Assembly: GCF_014650955.1 (NCBI RefSeq)
Contig: NZ_BMVY01000023.1
Span: forward strand, 87,646-151,645
From: Streptomyces tauricus
GTDB lineage: Bacteria; Actinomycetota; Actinomycetes; Streptomycetales; Streptomycetaceae
Length of the DNA stretch: 64,000 nt
Direction: 5' to 3'
Below the pieces are notes generated by a model. That model did no database searches. It saw nothing but the letters and a program-made list of their open reading frames with translations, and had not been told where the DNA came from. The position numbers were made by a program, and so were the translations under genes. Of the stretch, positions 1-7,682 are shown piece after piece (position 1 is the first letter of the stretch; each line of letters opens with the position of its first letter).

Positions 1-176
1 CGGACCCGGGCCCGCCGGAACCGCCGTGCCTGGCGGGTGACTTGCTCGACCTGTCGGAGGAGGGGCGCGGGCTCGCCCTGGTCAAGTCCTGCGCCGACAC
101 CTGGGGCTGGCACCCGCTGACCAGCAACGGCAACGGCGGCAAGTACGTGTGGTGCGAGCTGGCCTCGACGGCGTGA
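1..176 (+). CDS. ATP-binding protein, GHKL/HATPase fold (3' end only)
   Basis: This is the C-terminal part of a gene that begins before the window; frame 3 is open from the edge to TGA at 174-176. The remnant contains GRGLALV, which looks like the glycine-rich G2 box of the HATPase_c_2 (RsbW-like anti-sigma/serine kinase) fold, followed by SCADTWGW and GNGGKYVWCEL, typical of the last beta strands of Streptomyces single-domain ATP-binding proteins. These proteins usually bind or phosphorylate anti-anti-sigma factors, but partners cannot be inferred here. Family assignment rests on this short tail alone. Confidence 0.7.
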   Translation, partial: DPGPPEPPCLAGDLLDLSEEGRGLALVKSCADTWGWHPLTSNGNGGKYVWCELASTA

Positions 177-237
177 ACGCTGCACTCCCACAGAGGAGCC
201 GAGTCCGTAGCCGGCGGGCGGGCCATAGGGTGCCCTG

Positions 238-609
238 ATGAGCATCATCGGGGTCGGTATTGATGTGGCCGAGATCGAGCGGTTCGCTACGTCGTTGGAG
301 CGGACGCCGGGGATGGCCGAGCGGCTGTTCCTGGAGAGCGAGTTGCTGTTGCCCAGCGGGGAGCGGCGGGGGATTGCCTCTCTTGCCGCTCGCTTCGCTG
401 CGAAGGAGGCGCTTGCCAAGGCGTTGGGGGCGCCGGGGGGGCTTCGGTGGACCGATGCCGAGGTGTTTGTGGAGGAGAGTGGGCAGCCTCGGCTTCGGGT
501 CACGGGGACGGTTGCCGCGCGGGCGGCTGAGCTTGGGGTTGTGTCCTGGCATGTTTCGCTCAGCCATGATGCGGGGGTCGCCTCGGCGGTGGTGGTGGCG
601 GAGGGGTAG
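238..609 (+). CDS. acpS: Holo-[acyl-carrier-protein] synthase
   Basis: Cytoplasmic phosphopantetheinyl transferase that moves the 4'-phosphopantetheine arm of CoA onto the serine of acyl carrier protein, activating fatty-acid and possibly polyketide ACPs. The 123-residue length is normal for the AcpS type. The N-terminal GVGIDVAEIERF carries the Mg-binding Asp9, and RFAAKEALAKALG carries the second acidic ligand Glu57; HVSLSHD near the end is also family-typical. A TAGGGT hexamer at 226-231 lies six bases before the ATG, the spacing expected for a leaderless transcript, and no clear Shine-Dalgarno is present. It precedes the NAD(P)H-hydrate repair and alr genes, a common Streptomyces order. 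Confidence 0.96.
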   Translation: MSIIGVGIDVAEIERFATSLERTPGMAERLFLESELLLPSGERRGIASLAARFAAKEALAKALGAPGGLRWTDAEVFVEESGQPRLRVTGTVAARAAELGVVSWHVSLSHDAGVASAVVVAEG

Positions 610-659
610 TCGCTCTGCGGGGGTGGGGTTCGTGGGCTGCGGGTGCGGTGTGGCTGGTT

Positions 660-756
660 GCGCCGTTCCCCGCGCCCCTGAAGGGCGAAGGCTGCGCCGT
701 TCCCCGCGCCCCTTAAGGGGCAAAGACCGAAAGATTGCGCCGTTCCCCGCGCCCCT
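660..756. repeat. Three copies of dispersed repeat family A
   Basis: The 20-mer GCGCCGTTCCCCGCGCCCCT occurs at 660-679, 694-713 and 737-756 in the gap between acpS and the next gene. Copies are separated by short linkers such as GAAGGGCGAAGGCT. The same element recurs in five other gaps of this window, always outside genes. Apart from these copies I see nothing gene-like in 610-859. Confidence 0.9.
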
Positions 757-859
757 GGGGGAGTCTCGTCCGTCGTCGTCGGCTCAGGGGCTTGGGGAGC
801 GCGCGTCCAGCGTGTGCAATCCGCTGCCGGTATGTGGGGCGTGAGGGAGACTCGGGTTC

Positions 860-2293
860 ATGCGTACTGCTTACAGCGTGGAGACCGTGCGGGTTGCCGA
901 GCAGGAGTTGATGGCTCGGCTCCCTGAGGGGGCGTTGATGCAGCGGGCCGTGGCCGGGCTCGTCGCCGCCTGCGCCGAGTTTTTGGGGCGGGTCTACGGC
1001 ACCCGGATCGTGCTGCTCGTCGGCAGCGGTGACAACGGGGGCGACGCCCTCTACGCCGGTGCCCGGCTGGCGAAACGCGGCGCCGGGGTCACAGCCGTCC
1101 TGCTCGTACCCGACCGCGCCCACCCCGGCGGCCTCGCCGCCCTCCTGCGCGCCGGAGGGCGGGTCGTGCGAGGGACGGACGCGGCCGAGGAGCCCCTCCG
1201 GCGCGCCGATCTCGTCGTCGACGGCATCGTCGGGATCGGCGGCAAGGGCGGGCTGCGCCCCGACGCCGCCAAGCTCGTCGACGTGCTGGGCGAGACCCGC
1301 GCCGCCGTCGTCGCCGTCGACCTGCCCAGCGGCGTCGACGCCGACACGGGCGAGGTCCGCGGAGCCGCCGTACGCGCCGATCTGACCGTCACCTTCGGAA
1401 CACACAAGCCGGGTCTGCTCGTCGACCCCGCGCGGGAGTACGCCGGGTCCGTGCGCCTCGTCGACATCGGGCTCGCGTTGCCCGGTGAGGCGGAGCTGGA
1501 GGCGTTGCAGCACGCCGATGTGGCCGCGCTGCTGCCCGTGCCCGGCGCCGAGAGCGACAAGTACCGGCGCGGGGTCGTGGGGATCGCCGCCGGGTCCTCC
1601 CGCTATCCGGGCGCGGCCGTGCTCGCAGTGTCCGGTGCCCTGCGGGGCGGCGCCGGCGCCGTACGGTACGTCGGGCCCGCGGGCGACGCGGTCATCGCGC
1701 GGTTCCCCGAGACGCTGGTGTCCACGGGGTCGCCCGAACAGGCCGGACGCGTACAGGCGTGGGTCGTCGGCCCGGGCGCCGGGGACGACGGCGATGTCGT
1801 GGCGGCCGTACTCAGGGCGGAGGTGCCCGTACTCGTCGACGCCGACGGGCTGCGGCTCGCCGACCGCGACGCCGTACGGGCCCGGCGGGCGCCCACCCTG
1901 CTCACCCCGCACGCCGGAGAGGCCGCCGCGCTGCTCGGTGTCCCGCGCGAGGAGGTCGAGGGGGCACGGCTCACGTCCGTACGAGAACTTGCCGAGCGGT
2001 ACCGGGCCACCGTGCTGTTGAAGGGGTCCACGACGCTCATCGCCTCCCCCGGCGGCGGGGCCGTCCGGGTGAACTCCACCGGGACCGGCTGGCTGGCCAC
2101 CGCGGGCAGCGGCGACGTGCTGTCCGGGCTGACCGGGTCACTGCTCGCCGCCGGGCTCGACGCGCCGGACGCCGGCAGCGTGGGCGCGTACCTCCACGGG
2201 CTGGCCGGGCGGCTCGCCGCGGACGGCGCGCCCGTGGGGGCGCACGACGTGGCCGAGGCGGTACGCGAGGCCTGGCGCGATGTCATGGACTGA
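860..2293 (+). CDS. nnr: Bifunctional NAD(P)H-hydrate epimerase / ADP-dependent NAD(P)H-hydrate dehydratase
   Basis: Metabolite-repair enzyme: the N-terminal YjeF_N domain (about residues 1-210) epimerises damaged NAD(P)HX, and the C-terminal carbohydrate-kinase-like domain (about 215-477) dehydrates the S form back to NAD(P)H using ADP. VGSGDNGGDALYAG in the N half is the epimerase phosphate/NAD-binding loop; AGSGDVLSGLTGSLLA near the end is the dehydratase nucleotide/catalytic signature. The length of 477 aa is normal for the fused form. A GAGGGAG sequence upstream of the ATG may be the ribosome site, although its spacing is long. The TGA stop is the first codon of a 17-bp tandem repeat. 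It lies between acpS and an L,D-transpeptidase on the same strand. Confidence 0.95.
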   Translation: MRTAYSVETVRVAEQELMARLPEGALMQRAVAGLVAACAEFLGRVYGTRIVLLVGSGDNGGDALYAGARLAKRGAGVTAVLLVPDRAHPGGLAALLRAGGRVVRGTDAAEEPLRRADLVVDGIVGIGGKGGLRPDAAKLVDVLGETRAAVVAVDLPSGVDADTGEVRGAAVRADLTVTFGTHKPGLLVDPAREYAGSVRLVDIGLALPGEAELEALQHADVAALLPVPGAESDKYRRGVVGIAAGSSRYPGAAVLAVSGALRGGAGAVRYVGPAGDAVIARFPETLVSTGSPEQAGRVQAWVVGPGAGDDGDVVAAVLRAEVPVLVDADGLRLADRDAVRARRAPTLLTPHAGEAAALLGVPREEVEGARLTSVRELAERYRATVLLKGSTTLIASPGGGAVRVNSTGTGWLATAGSGDVLSGLTGSLLAAGLDAPDAGSVGAYLHGLAGRLAADGAPVGAHDVAEAVREAWRDVMD

Positions 2294-2391
2294 GGGCACA
2301 ACGGCACTGAGGGCACAGCGGCACTGAGGGCACAGCGGCACTGAGGGCACAGCGGCACTGAGGGCACAGCGGCACTGAGGGCACAACGGGC
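2291..2391. repeat. 17-bp tandem repeat starting at the nnr stop codon
   Basis: The unit TGAGGGCACAGCGGCAC is repeated head-to-tail at 2291, 2308, 2325, 2342 and 2359, with a sixth diverging unit from 2376. The first unit's TGA is the stop codon of the upstream gene. Seventeen is not a multiple of three, so the array would shift frame if it expanded into coding sequence. No hairpin typical of a terminator is evident. Confidence 0.95.
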
Positions 2392-2446
2392 GACCCTGCC
2401 GCGCGGCTGACCACAGCTCGGCGCCCTCCCGGGTTTCGCTGGGCCC

Positions 2447-3364
2447 ATGGTCCGTCACCGTCGCAGAACCGCCGCCGTACTGGTCGCGCACTTCGCCCTC
2501 GTCGCCGTGCTGTTCGCGCCGGACGCCGTCGCGGCACCACCGCCCGGCCCCGCCGCCACCGGCGCCCCCGCACCGCAGCACGAACTCGTGCCCGGCGTGC
2601 ACCCGGGTCCGTACCAGCCCTGGCAGCTGGACACCCCCGACCAGGTGCTCGCCCCGCACGTCTACACCCCCTCCGCCGCGGAGGACGCCGTCGAGCCGCC
2701 GCGCGCCGCCGAGGGCGGCGACGCGCTGATCGAGTACGTACCGCTGAGCGAGGCCGTCGCGCGGCAGGCCGGGGTGACGGCGTGCAGCCGGCGCGCCGGG
2801 CCCCACCAGCGGCAGGTCGAAAGGTGGCTGCGGCGCACGGCGGACGGGAAGCAGTCGGCGGCGGACTGCCGGGCCGTCCGGGCCTTCCAGAGCGAGCAGG
2901 GCATCCGGCCCGACAGCGGTTTCGCCGGGCCCGTGACCTGGGGCCGGATGCGGCTCCTGTCGGCCGCGAAGAAGCCGAACGCGGCCGGGAGATGCCCCGT
3001 ACGGGCCGGTCGCGTCGCCTGTGTCGACCTGCGGCGGCAGCTGGTGTGGGTGCAGAAGGGGAAGAGGGTGGTGTTCGGGCCCGTGCCCGTCCGCACCGGC
3101 AAGGCGGGCTACCGGACCAGGACCGGCTGGTTCAAGGTCTACTGGAAGCACAAGAACCACTGGTCGACGCTGTACAACACCCCCATGCCGTACAGCCAGT
3201 TCTTCAGCGGCGGCCAGGCCTTCCACGCCATCTACGGCAGCGTCTACAGCCCGCCCGGATCGCACGGCTGCGTCAACATGCGACTCGCCGACGCCCGCAC
3301 CCTGTGGAGCAGGCTCCACAGGGGCGACCGCGTGTACGTGTGGGGCCGCAGGCCCGGTAGCTGA
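2447..3364 (+). CDS. Secreted L,D-transpeptidase with peptidoglycan-binding domain
   Basis: Exported cell-wall enzyme predicted to form 3-3 (meso-DAP to meso-DAP) peptide cross-links. The 305-residue protein starts with a basic signal peptide (MVRHRRRTAAVLV, hydrophobic stretch, Ala-rich cleavage region near residues 27-30). The middle (about 110-170) resembles a PG_binding_1 repeat (CRAVRAFQSEQGI). The C-terminal YkuD domain ends with SHGCVNMRLADA, giving catalytic Cys275 with His273. It sits just upstream of alr, which makes D-alanine, so both act on peptidoglycan peptides. The region 3365-3452 holds only short degenerate CTGAGAC repeats. Confidence 0.93.
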   Translation: MVRHRRRTAAVLVAHFALVAVLFAPDAVAAPPPGPAATGAPAPQHELVPGVHPGPYQPWQLDTPDQVLAPHVYTPSAAEDAVEPPRAAEGGDALIEYVPLSEAVARQAGVTACSRRAGPHQRQVERWLRRTADGKQSAADCRAVRAFQSEQGIRPDSGFAGPVTWGRMRLLSAAKKPNAAGRCPVRAGRVACVDLRRQLVWVQKGKRVVFGPVPVRTGKAGYRTRTGWFKVYWKHKNHWSTLYNTPMPYSQFFSGGQAFHAIYGSVYSPPGSHGCVNMRLADARTLWSRLHRGDRVYVWGRRPGS

Positions 3365-3452
3365 GACAGGCAACTGAGACCGGCAGCTGAGACCCGTACC
3401 CGGGCCCGGTGCCCGAGAGCGGTGTCGGACCCCTCTGAGACACTGGTCGGCG

Positions 3453-4592
3453 ATGACTGAGACAGCACCCGCGCGTGCCCGCGCCGAGATCGATCTGGCC
3501 GCCCTGAGGGCCAATGTGCGGACCCTGCGCGCCCAGGCGCCGGCCGCCGCCGTCATGACGGTGGTCAAGTCCGACGCGTACGGACACGGGGCCGTGTCGT
3601 GCGCCCGCGCGGCCCTGGACGCGGGGGCGACCTGGCTGGGCACGGCCACCCCCGAGGAGGCCCTCGCCCTGCGCGCGGCCGGACTGCCGGGGCGGATCAT
3701 GTGCTGGCTGTGGACGCCGGGCGGGCCGTGGCGGGAAGCCGTCGAGGCCGACCTGGACCTGGGCATCAGCGGACTGTGGGCGCTGCGCGAGGCCGTCGAG
3801 GCCGCGCGGGCGGCGGGCCGCACCGCGCGCGTGCAGCTCAAGGCCGACACCGGTCTCGGGCGCAACGGCTGCCAGCCCGCCGACTGGGCCGATCTGGTCG
3901 CCGAGGCACGGCGGGCCGAGGCCGAGGGCCTGGTCGCCGTCACCGGCCTGTGGTCCCACTTCGCCTGCGCCGACGAGCCGGGCCACCCCTCCATCCAGGC
4001 CCAGCTCACCCTCTTCCGCGAGATGCTGGCCCACGCGGAGGGAGCGGGGCTGCGCCCGGAGGTCCGGCACATCGCCAACTCGCCCGCCACCCTCACCCTG
4101 CCCGAGTCGCACTTCGACCTCGTACGGACCGGGATCGCCACGTACGGCATCTCGCCGAGCCCCGAGCTGGGCACCTCCGCCGACCTCGGGCTGCGCCCCG
4201 TGATGACGCTCTGGGCGTCACTCGCACTGGTGAAGCACGTACCGGCGGGCCACGGCGTCAGCTACGGACACCACTACGTCACCGCCGGCGCCACGACCCT
4301 CGGCCTCGTGCCCGTCGGGTACGCGGACGGCATCCCGCGCCACGCCTCCGGCACCGGGCCCGTCCTGGTGGGCGGCAAGTGGCGGACGGTCGCGGGGCGG
4401 GTCGCGATGGACCAGTTCGCGGTCGACCTCGGCGGCGACGAACCGCCGGTCGGCGACCGGGCGGTCCTCTTCGGGCCCGGCGACCACGGCGAGCCGACCG
4501 CCGAGGACTGGGCCCGGGCCGCGGGCACGATCGCGTACGAGATCGTCACCCGCATCGGAACCCGCGTACCGCGCGTCTACGTGAACGAGTAA
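3453..4592 (+). CDS. alr: Alanine racemase
   Basis: PLP enzyme interconverting L- and D-alanine for peptidoglycan. The motif VVKSDAYGHG carries the PLP-binding Lys39. The C-terminal beta-sheet domain supplies the second catalytic residue, Tyr271 in GVSYGHHY. The 379-aa length and the final GTRVPRVYV are family-typical. The ATG is 88 bases after the transpeptidase stop, with no strong Shine-Dalgarno. The next gene follows after about 70 bases on the same strand, the usual alr, hydrolase, tsaE order. Confidence 0.97.
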   Translation: MTETAPARARAEIDLAALRANVRTLRAQAPAAAVMTVVKSDAYGHGAVSCARAALDAGATWLGTATPEEALALRAAGLPGRIMCWLWTPGGPWREAVEADLDLGISGLWALREAVEAARAAGRTARVQLKADTGLGRNGCQPADWADLVAEARRAEAEGLVAVTGLWSHFACADEPGHPSIQAQLTLFREMLAHAEGAGLRPEVRHIANSPATLTLPESHFDLVRTGIATYGISPSPELGTSADLGLRPVMTLWASLALVKHVPAGHGVSYGHHYVTAGATTLGLVPVGYADGIPRHASGTGPVLVGGKWRTVAGRVAMDQFAVDLGGDEPPVGDRAVLFGPGDHGEPTAEDWARAAGTIAYEIVTRIGTRVPRVYVNE

Positions 4593-4664
4593 CAAGCGGG
4601 GTATCCGCATGAGTGCGGAGCACGGCAGGGCACGGCAACCCGAGCGGATGAAGAGGAGCGGTTC

Positions 4665-5918
4665 GTGAGCGAGAGCAGCGCGGAGGCAGCGGTGGAAGCG
4701 GCCACGGCCGCGGCCTCGGCCGTCTCCGCGGCGGGGGCCGCGAACTGGCGCAGGACCACCGGTGTCGCCGGTACCGCGATAGGCGTGATCGCCGCGGGCG
4801 CCGCCGCCGGAGTCGCCATAGAACGGCTCACGGTCGGCCGCGGCATGCGCAGGAAGGCGCGCCTCGCCCTCGACTCGGCCGGTCCGTACGGGGCGCTGCG
4901 CGGTATGCCGGGCAAGGCCGCCGCGGACGACGGCACCGAGCTGTACTACGAGGTCGACGAGGTGGAGAGCGACACCGCGCTGGCCCCGCGCCGCCGCCGG
5001 CTCTTCGGCCGCAAGTCACCCCGACCGGTCACCGTCGTCTTCAGCCACGGCTACTGCCTCAGCCAGGACTCCTGGCACTTCCAGCGGGCCGCGCTGCGCG
5101 GCGTCGTACGGACCGTGCACTGGGACCAGCGCAGCCACGGCCGTTCCGGGCGGGGCGTGGCCCAGGTCCGGGACGACGACCCCGTCACCATCGACCAGCT
5201 GGGCCGGGACCTGAAGGCCGTCATCGACGCGGCGGCGCCCGAGGGCCCGCTCGTGCTCGTCGGCCACTCGATGGGCGGCATGACGATGATGGCCCTGGCC
5301 GACCAGTTCCCCGACCTGATCCGCGACCGCGTCGTCGGCGTGGCCCTGATCGGTACGTCGTCGGGGCGGCTCGGCGAGGTCAACTTCGGGCTGCCCGTCG
5401 CGGGTGTCAACGCGGTGCGGCGGATACTCCCCGGAGTGCTGAAGGCGCTCGGGCAGCGGGCCGAGCTGGTGGAGCGCGGGCGGCGGGCCACCGCCGACCT
5501 GTTCGCGGGGATCATCAAGCGGTACTCGTTCGCGTCCAGGGACATCGACCCGGCGGTCGCGCGGTTCGCGGAGCGGCTGATCGAGGCCACGCCGATCGAC
5601 GTGGTCGCCGAGTTCTACCCGGCCTTCACCGACCACGACAAGACCGAGGCACTCGCGTACTTCGCCGATCTGCCCGTGCTCGTACTGGCCGGGGTCAAGG
5701 ACCTCGTGACGCCGAGCGAGCACAGCGAGTCCATCGCCGACCTGCTGCCGGACGCCGAGCTGGTGCTCGTGCCGGACGCCGGGCACCTCGTGATGCTGGA
5801 ACATCCGGAGGTCGTCATAGACCGGCTCGCGGACCTGCTCACCCGCGTCGGCGCCGTGCCCGCAGGGGCTACCGTTGGTGGCTATGGAAGCACCAGCAGC
5901 ACCGCGCAACCCGGGTGA
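4665..5918 (+). CDS. Alpha/beta hydrolase, membrane-anchored N-terminus
   Basis: A 417-residue alpha/beta-hydrolase-fold protein of unknown substrate. Residues about 10-60 are Ala/Gly-rich with a hydrophobic helix (GVAGTAIGVIAAGAAAGVAI) that could anchor it in the membrane. The fold starts near VTVVFSHGYCLSQDSW (oxyanion region), the nucleophile elbow is VLVGHSMGGMT, a late Asp lies in LAGVKDLVTP and the catalytic His in DAGHLVMLEHP. GAGGAGCGG seven bases before the GTG fixes the start. Its 3' end overlaps tsaE by 35 bases. Homologues sit between alr and tsaE in many Streptomyces, but the physiological role is not known to me. Confidence 0.9.
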   Translation: MSESSAEAAVEAATAAASAVSAAGAANWRRTTGVAGTAIGVIAAGAAAGVAIERLTVGRGMRRKARLALDSAGPYGALRGMPGKAAADDGTELYYEVDEVESDTALAPRRRRLFGRKSPRPVTVVFSHGYCLSQDSWHFQRAALRGVVRTVHWDQRSHGRSGRGVAQVRDDDPVTIDQLGRDLKAVIDAAAPEGPLVLVGHSMGGMTMMALADQFPDLIRDRVVGVALIGTSSGRLGEVNFGLPVAGVNAVRRILPGVLKALGQRAELVERGRRATADLFAGIIKRYSFASRDIDPAVARFAERLIEATPIDVVAEFYPAFTDHDKTEALAYFADLPVLVLAGVKDLVTPSEHSESIADLLPDAELVLVPDAGHLVMLEHPEVVIDRLADLLTRVGAVPAGATVGGYGSTSSTAQPG

Positions 5919-6411
5919 CCCCGGTGCCGTGACCGCGGAGATCGTCGTCAACTCGCCCGAGCAGATGCAGGAGTTGGGCCGCAGGCTCGCCAAGCTGCTA
6001 CGGGCCGGCGACCTTGTGATGCTCACCGGCGAACTGGGCGCGGGCAAGACCACGATGACGCGCGGGCTCGGCGAGGGGCTCGGGGTCCGGGGCGCCGTCA
6101 CCTCGCCGACGTTCGTGATCGCCCGCGTGCACCCCTCCCTCGGGGACGGTCCGCCGCTCGTCCACGTGGACGCGTACCGCCTGGGCGGCGGGCTCGACGA
6201 GATGGAGGACCTCGATCTCGACGTGTCCCTCTCCGACTCCGTGATCGTCGTGGAGTGGGGCGAGGGGAAGGTCGAGGAGCTGACGGACGACCGGCTGCAC
6301 CTGCTGATCCACCGGGCCGTCGGCGATACGACGGACGAGGTGCGGCATGTGGTGGTCACGGGTGTGGGGGAGCGGTGGGGGTCTGTGGATCTGGGTGTGC
6401 TCTCCGCGTGA
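5884..6411 (+). CDS. tsaE: tRNA t6A37 threonylcarbamoyladenosine biosynthesis ATPase TsaE
   Basis: P-loop ATPase of the bacterial TsaB-TsaD-TsaE complex that makes N6-threonylcarbamoyladenosine at position 37 of ANN-decoding tRNAs. The Walker A motif LTGELGAGKTTMT gives Lys55, and FVIARVHPS and VHVDAYRL are typical of the family. I chose the ATG at 5884; in-frame TTG 5875, GTG 5878 and GTG 5929 are alternatives. The chosen start overlaps the hydrolase 3' end, suggesting translational coupling. Partners tsaB and tsaD lie 1.3 kb downstream rather than adjacent. Confidence 0.93.
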   Translation: MEAPAAPRNPGDPGAVTAEIVVNSPEQMQELGRRLAKLLRAGDLVMLTGELGAGKTTMTRGLGEGLGVRGAVTSPTFVIARVHPSLGDGPPLVHVDAYRLGGGLDEMEDLDLDVSLSDSVIVVEWGEGKVEELTDDRLHLLIHRAVGDTTDEVRHVVVTGVGERWGSVDLGVLSA

Positions 6412-6576
6412 GCCGCGCGTGAACCGCGCGTGAGCTGTGCCTGATCCGCGTCTGGCCCGTGCCTGATTCGTGGCCGACCGTGGGGCGGGTTCGTATGTTC
6501 GCCCCAACGTTCCGACATGGCGTCGGGAAGATGTTGCGCCCGGGCGCTTCGGCGTGTTCACATGGGCGGAGGAGTT

Positions 6577-6594
6577 GGTTAGGTCTACCTAACC
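6577..6594. promoter_or_regulatory. Perfect palindrome abutting a start codon
   Basis: GGTTAGGTCTACCTAACC has perfect 8-bp arms (GGTTAGGT and ACCTAACC) around a CT spacer and ends at the base before ATG 6595. Its half-sites resemble the DmdR/DtxR iron-box half-site (GGTTAGG and ACCTAA), but the spacing differs from the 19-bp iron box I remember. It could be an operator covering the transcription start or an RNA hairpin hiding the ribosome site. Confidence 0.55.
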
Positions 6595-6807
6595 ATGTCT
6601 GCTCCCGGAGCCCTTCAGGAGGCCGCGATGCCTGCGTCGGAACGTGTTCCTTCGAGGTCCGGTGGGGTCTCGGTGGGGGAGTTGCTTGCGGTGGGGAAGT
6701 TTGTGCGGGCTGTGTCGGAGCCGCCGGCTCCGCCGGTGTCTGTGTCTGCGCCGGGGCCTGCGCGGCCTGTGGCGGCTGGGCGGGATGAGCGGCGGCGGGC
6801 GGCGTAG
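6595..6807 (+). CDS. Small hypothetical protein (70 aa)
   Basis: An open frame of 70 codons begins with ATG directly after the perfect palindrome at 6577-6594. The product is Pro/Ala/Val-rich with a possible amphipathic segment (GVSVGELLAVGKFVRAVSE) around residues 25-43 and a basic end (DERRRAA). I recognise no domain. Its location between tsaE and a divergent membrane protein, and the palindrome, make it more credible than a random frame, but no ribosome-binding site is visible and the reading could be spurious. The flanking region 6412-6576 shows no other gene. Confidence 0.45.
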   Translation: MSAPGALQEAAMPASERVPSRSGGVSVGELLAVGKFVRAVSEPPAPPVSVSAPGPARPVAAGRDERRRAA

Positions 6808-6812
6808 GTATT

Positions 6813-6929
6813 GCGCCGTTCCCCGCGCCCCTAAACGACTGCGCCGTTCCCCGCGCCCCTAAAGGCGAAAGCCTGCGCCGTTCCCCGCGCCCCCACAGGC
6901 GAAAAGATTGCGCCGTTCCCCGCGCCCCT
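6813..6929. repeat. Four copies of dispersed repeat family A
   Basis: The 20-mer GCGCCGTTCCCCGCGCCCCT or close variants occur at 6813, 6841, 6875 and 6910, all in the same orientation, directly after the stop of the 70-aa frame. Linkers of 8-15 bases such as AAAGGCGAAAGCCT separate the copies. The remaining sequence to 7000 is G-rich and holds nothing recognisable. Confidence 0.9.
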
Positions 6930-7000
6930 GAGGGGGCGGCTGGGGGGCGGGGTTGCATGGGCTGTTTGGGTGGGTGGGTATGCGGGGGAGTTTGAAACGG

Positions 7001-7555
7001 TTACCTGATTACCGTGATCCTCGTGCCGATCGTGGCGAAGTCCCACATCGCCGCCCCGCCGTCCCGCGGCTCGCGGATGCCGCCCAGCCTCCTCGTGGAG
7101 TCGGGTGGCGTCACCGACCCGTCGACCGCCGCGCTGAAACCGATCGCGATGCCGTCCTGGCTGGCGAAGCGCACGACGTGTTCCACGGCCACACCGTCGG
7201 AGCCGACGATCGTCCCGGAGCGTGACGTGACGGCGTACCCGGCGGGCAGCGGATCGACCGTACCGGGGCTGACCCGGAACGTCCGACGGACCCGGTCGCC
7301 CTCGTCGACCAGCCACACCCGGTCGTCGTCCAGCGAGTACACGACCCGACGCCCGGTGCCCGAGCCCGCGGGCAGGGCCGTCGGGTCGTTCTTGTCCCGC
7401 GGGGCCTTCGACGCCGTGGCGGGCAGGGGCTCGGCGGCCCGCGGGGCGGACAGGTCGTCCGGCGCGTACGCCGACGCCTGGTAGGTGAGGAAGCCGATCA
7501 CGGCGAGCGCCGTCGCGGTGAGCCCGGCCACGATTCCCGAGCTGGTCCGGATCAC
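7001..7555 (-). CDS. Membrane-anchored L,D-transpeptidase-like protein lacking catalytic residues
   Basis: The protein of about 184 aa has an N-terminal transmembrane helix (IVAGLTATALAVIGFLTYQA) followed by an extracytoplasmic domain. The segment RVWLVDEGDRVRRTFRVSPG, then PLPAGYAVTSRSG and, at the end, GTRITVIR matches the beginning and end of a YkuD fold. The place where active enzymes have SHGC is occupied by LGGIREPRDGGAAMW, so the Cys and His are missing. I chose the GTG at 7555 because AGAGGTGGG lies just upstream; GTG codons at 7564 and 7576 are alternatives. It is divergent from tsaB. A structural or regulatory wall role is a guess. Confidence 0.75.
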   Translation of the reverse strand: MIRTSSGIVAGLTATALAVIGFLTYQASAYAPDDLSAPRAAEPLPATASKAPRDKNDPTALPAGSGTGRRVVYSLDDDRVWLVDEGDRVRRTFRVSPGTVDPLPAGYAVTSRSGTIVGSDGVAVEHVVRFASQDGIAIGFSAAVDGSVTPPDSTRRLGGIREPRDGGAAMWDFATIGTRITVIR

Positions 7556-7682
7556 CTGAGTGCCCACCTCTCGCACGATCTTGTACGGTATTTGTCCGTG
7601 TTGTGACGGTGTGACGTTAGCAGCAGGTACCCGCCGGATTGAGGCGGCCGTGCGCCGGGTCCGGGCGCCGTAGGCTGTTCGC

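Noticed and set aside
6459..6788. 109-codon frame overlapping the palindrome and the 70-aa gene
   Set aside because: It is Gly/Cys-rich with no ribosome site, and it shares DNA with the better-placed 70-aa frame.
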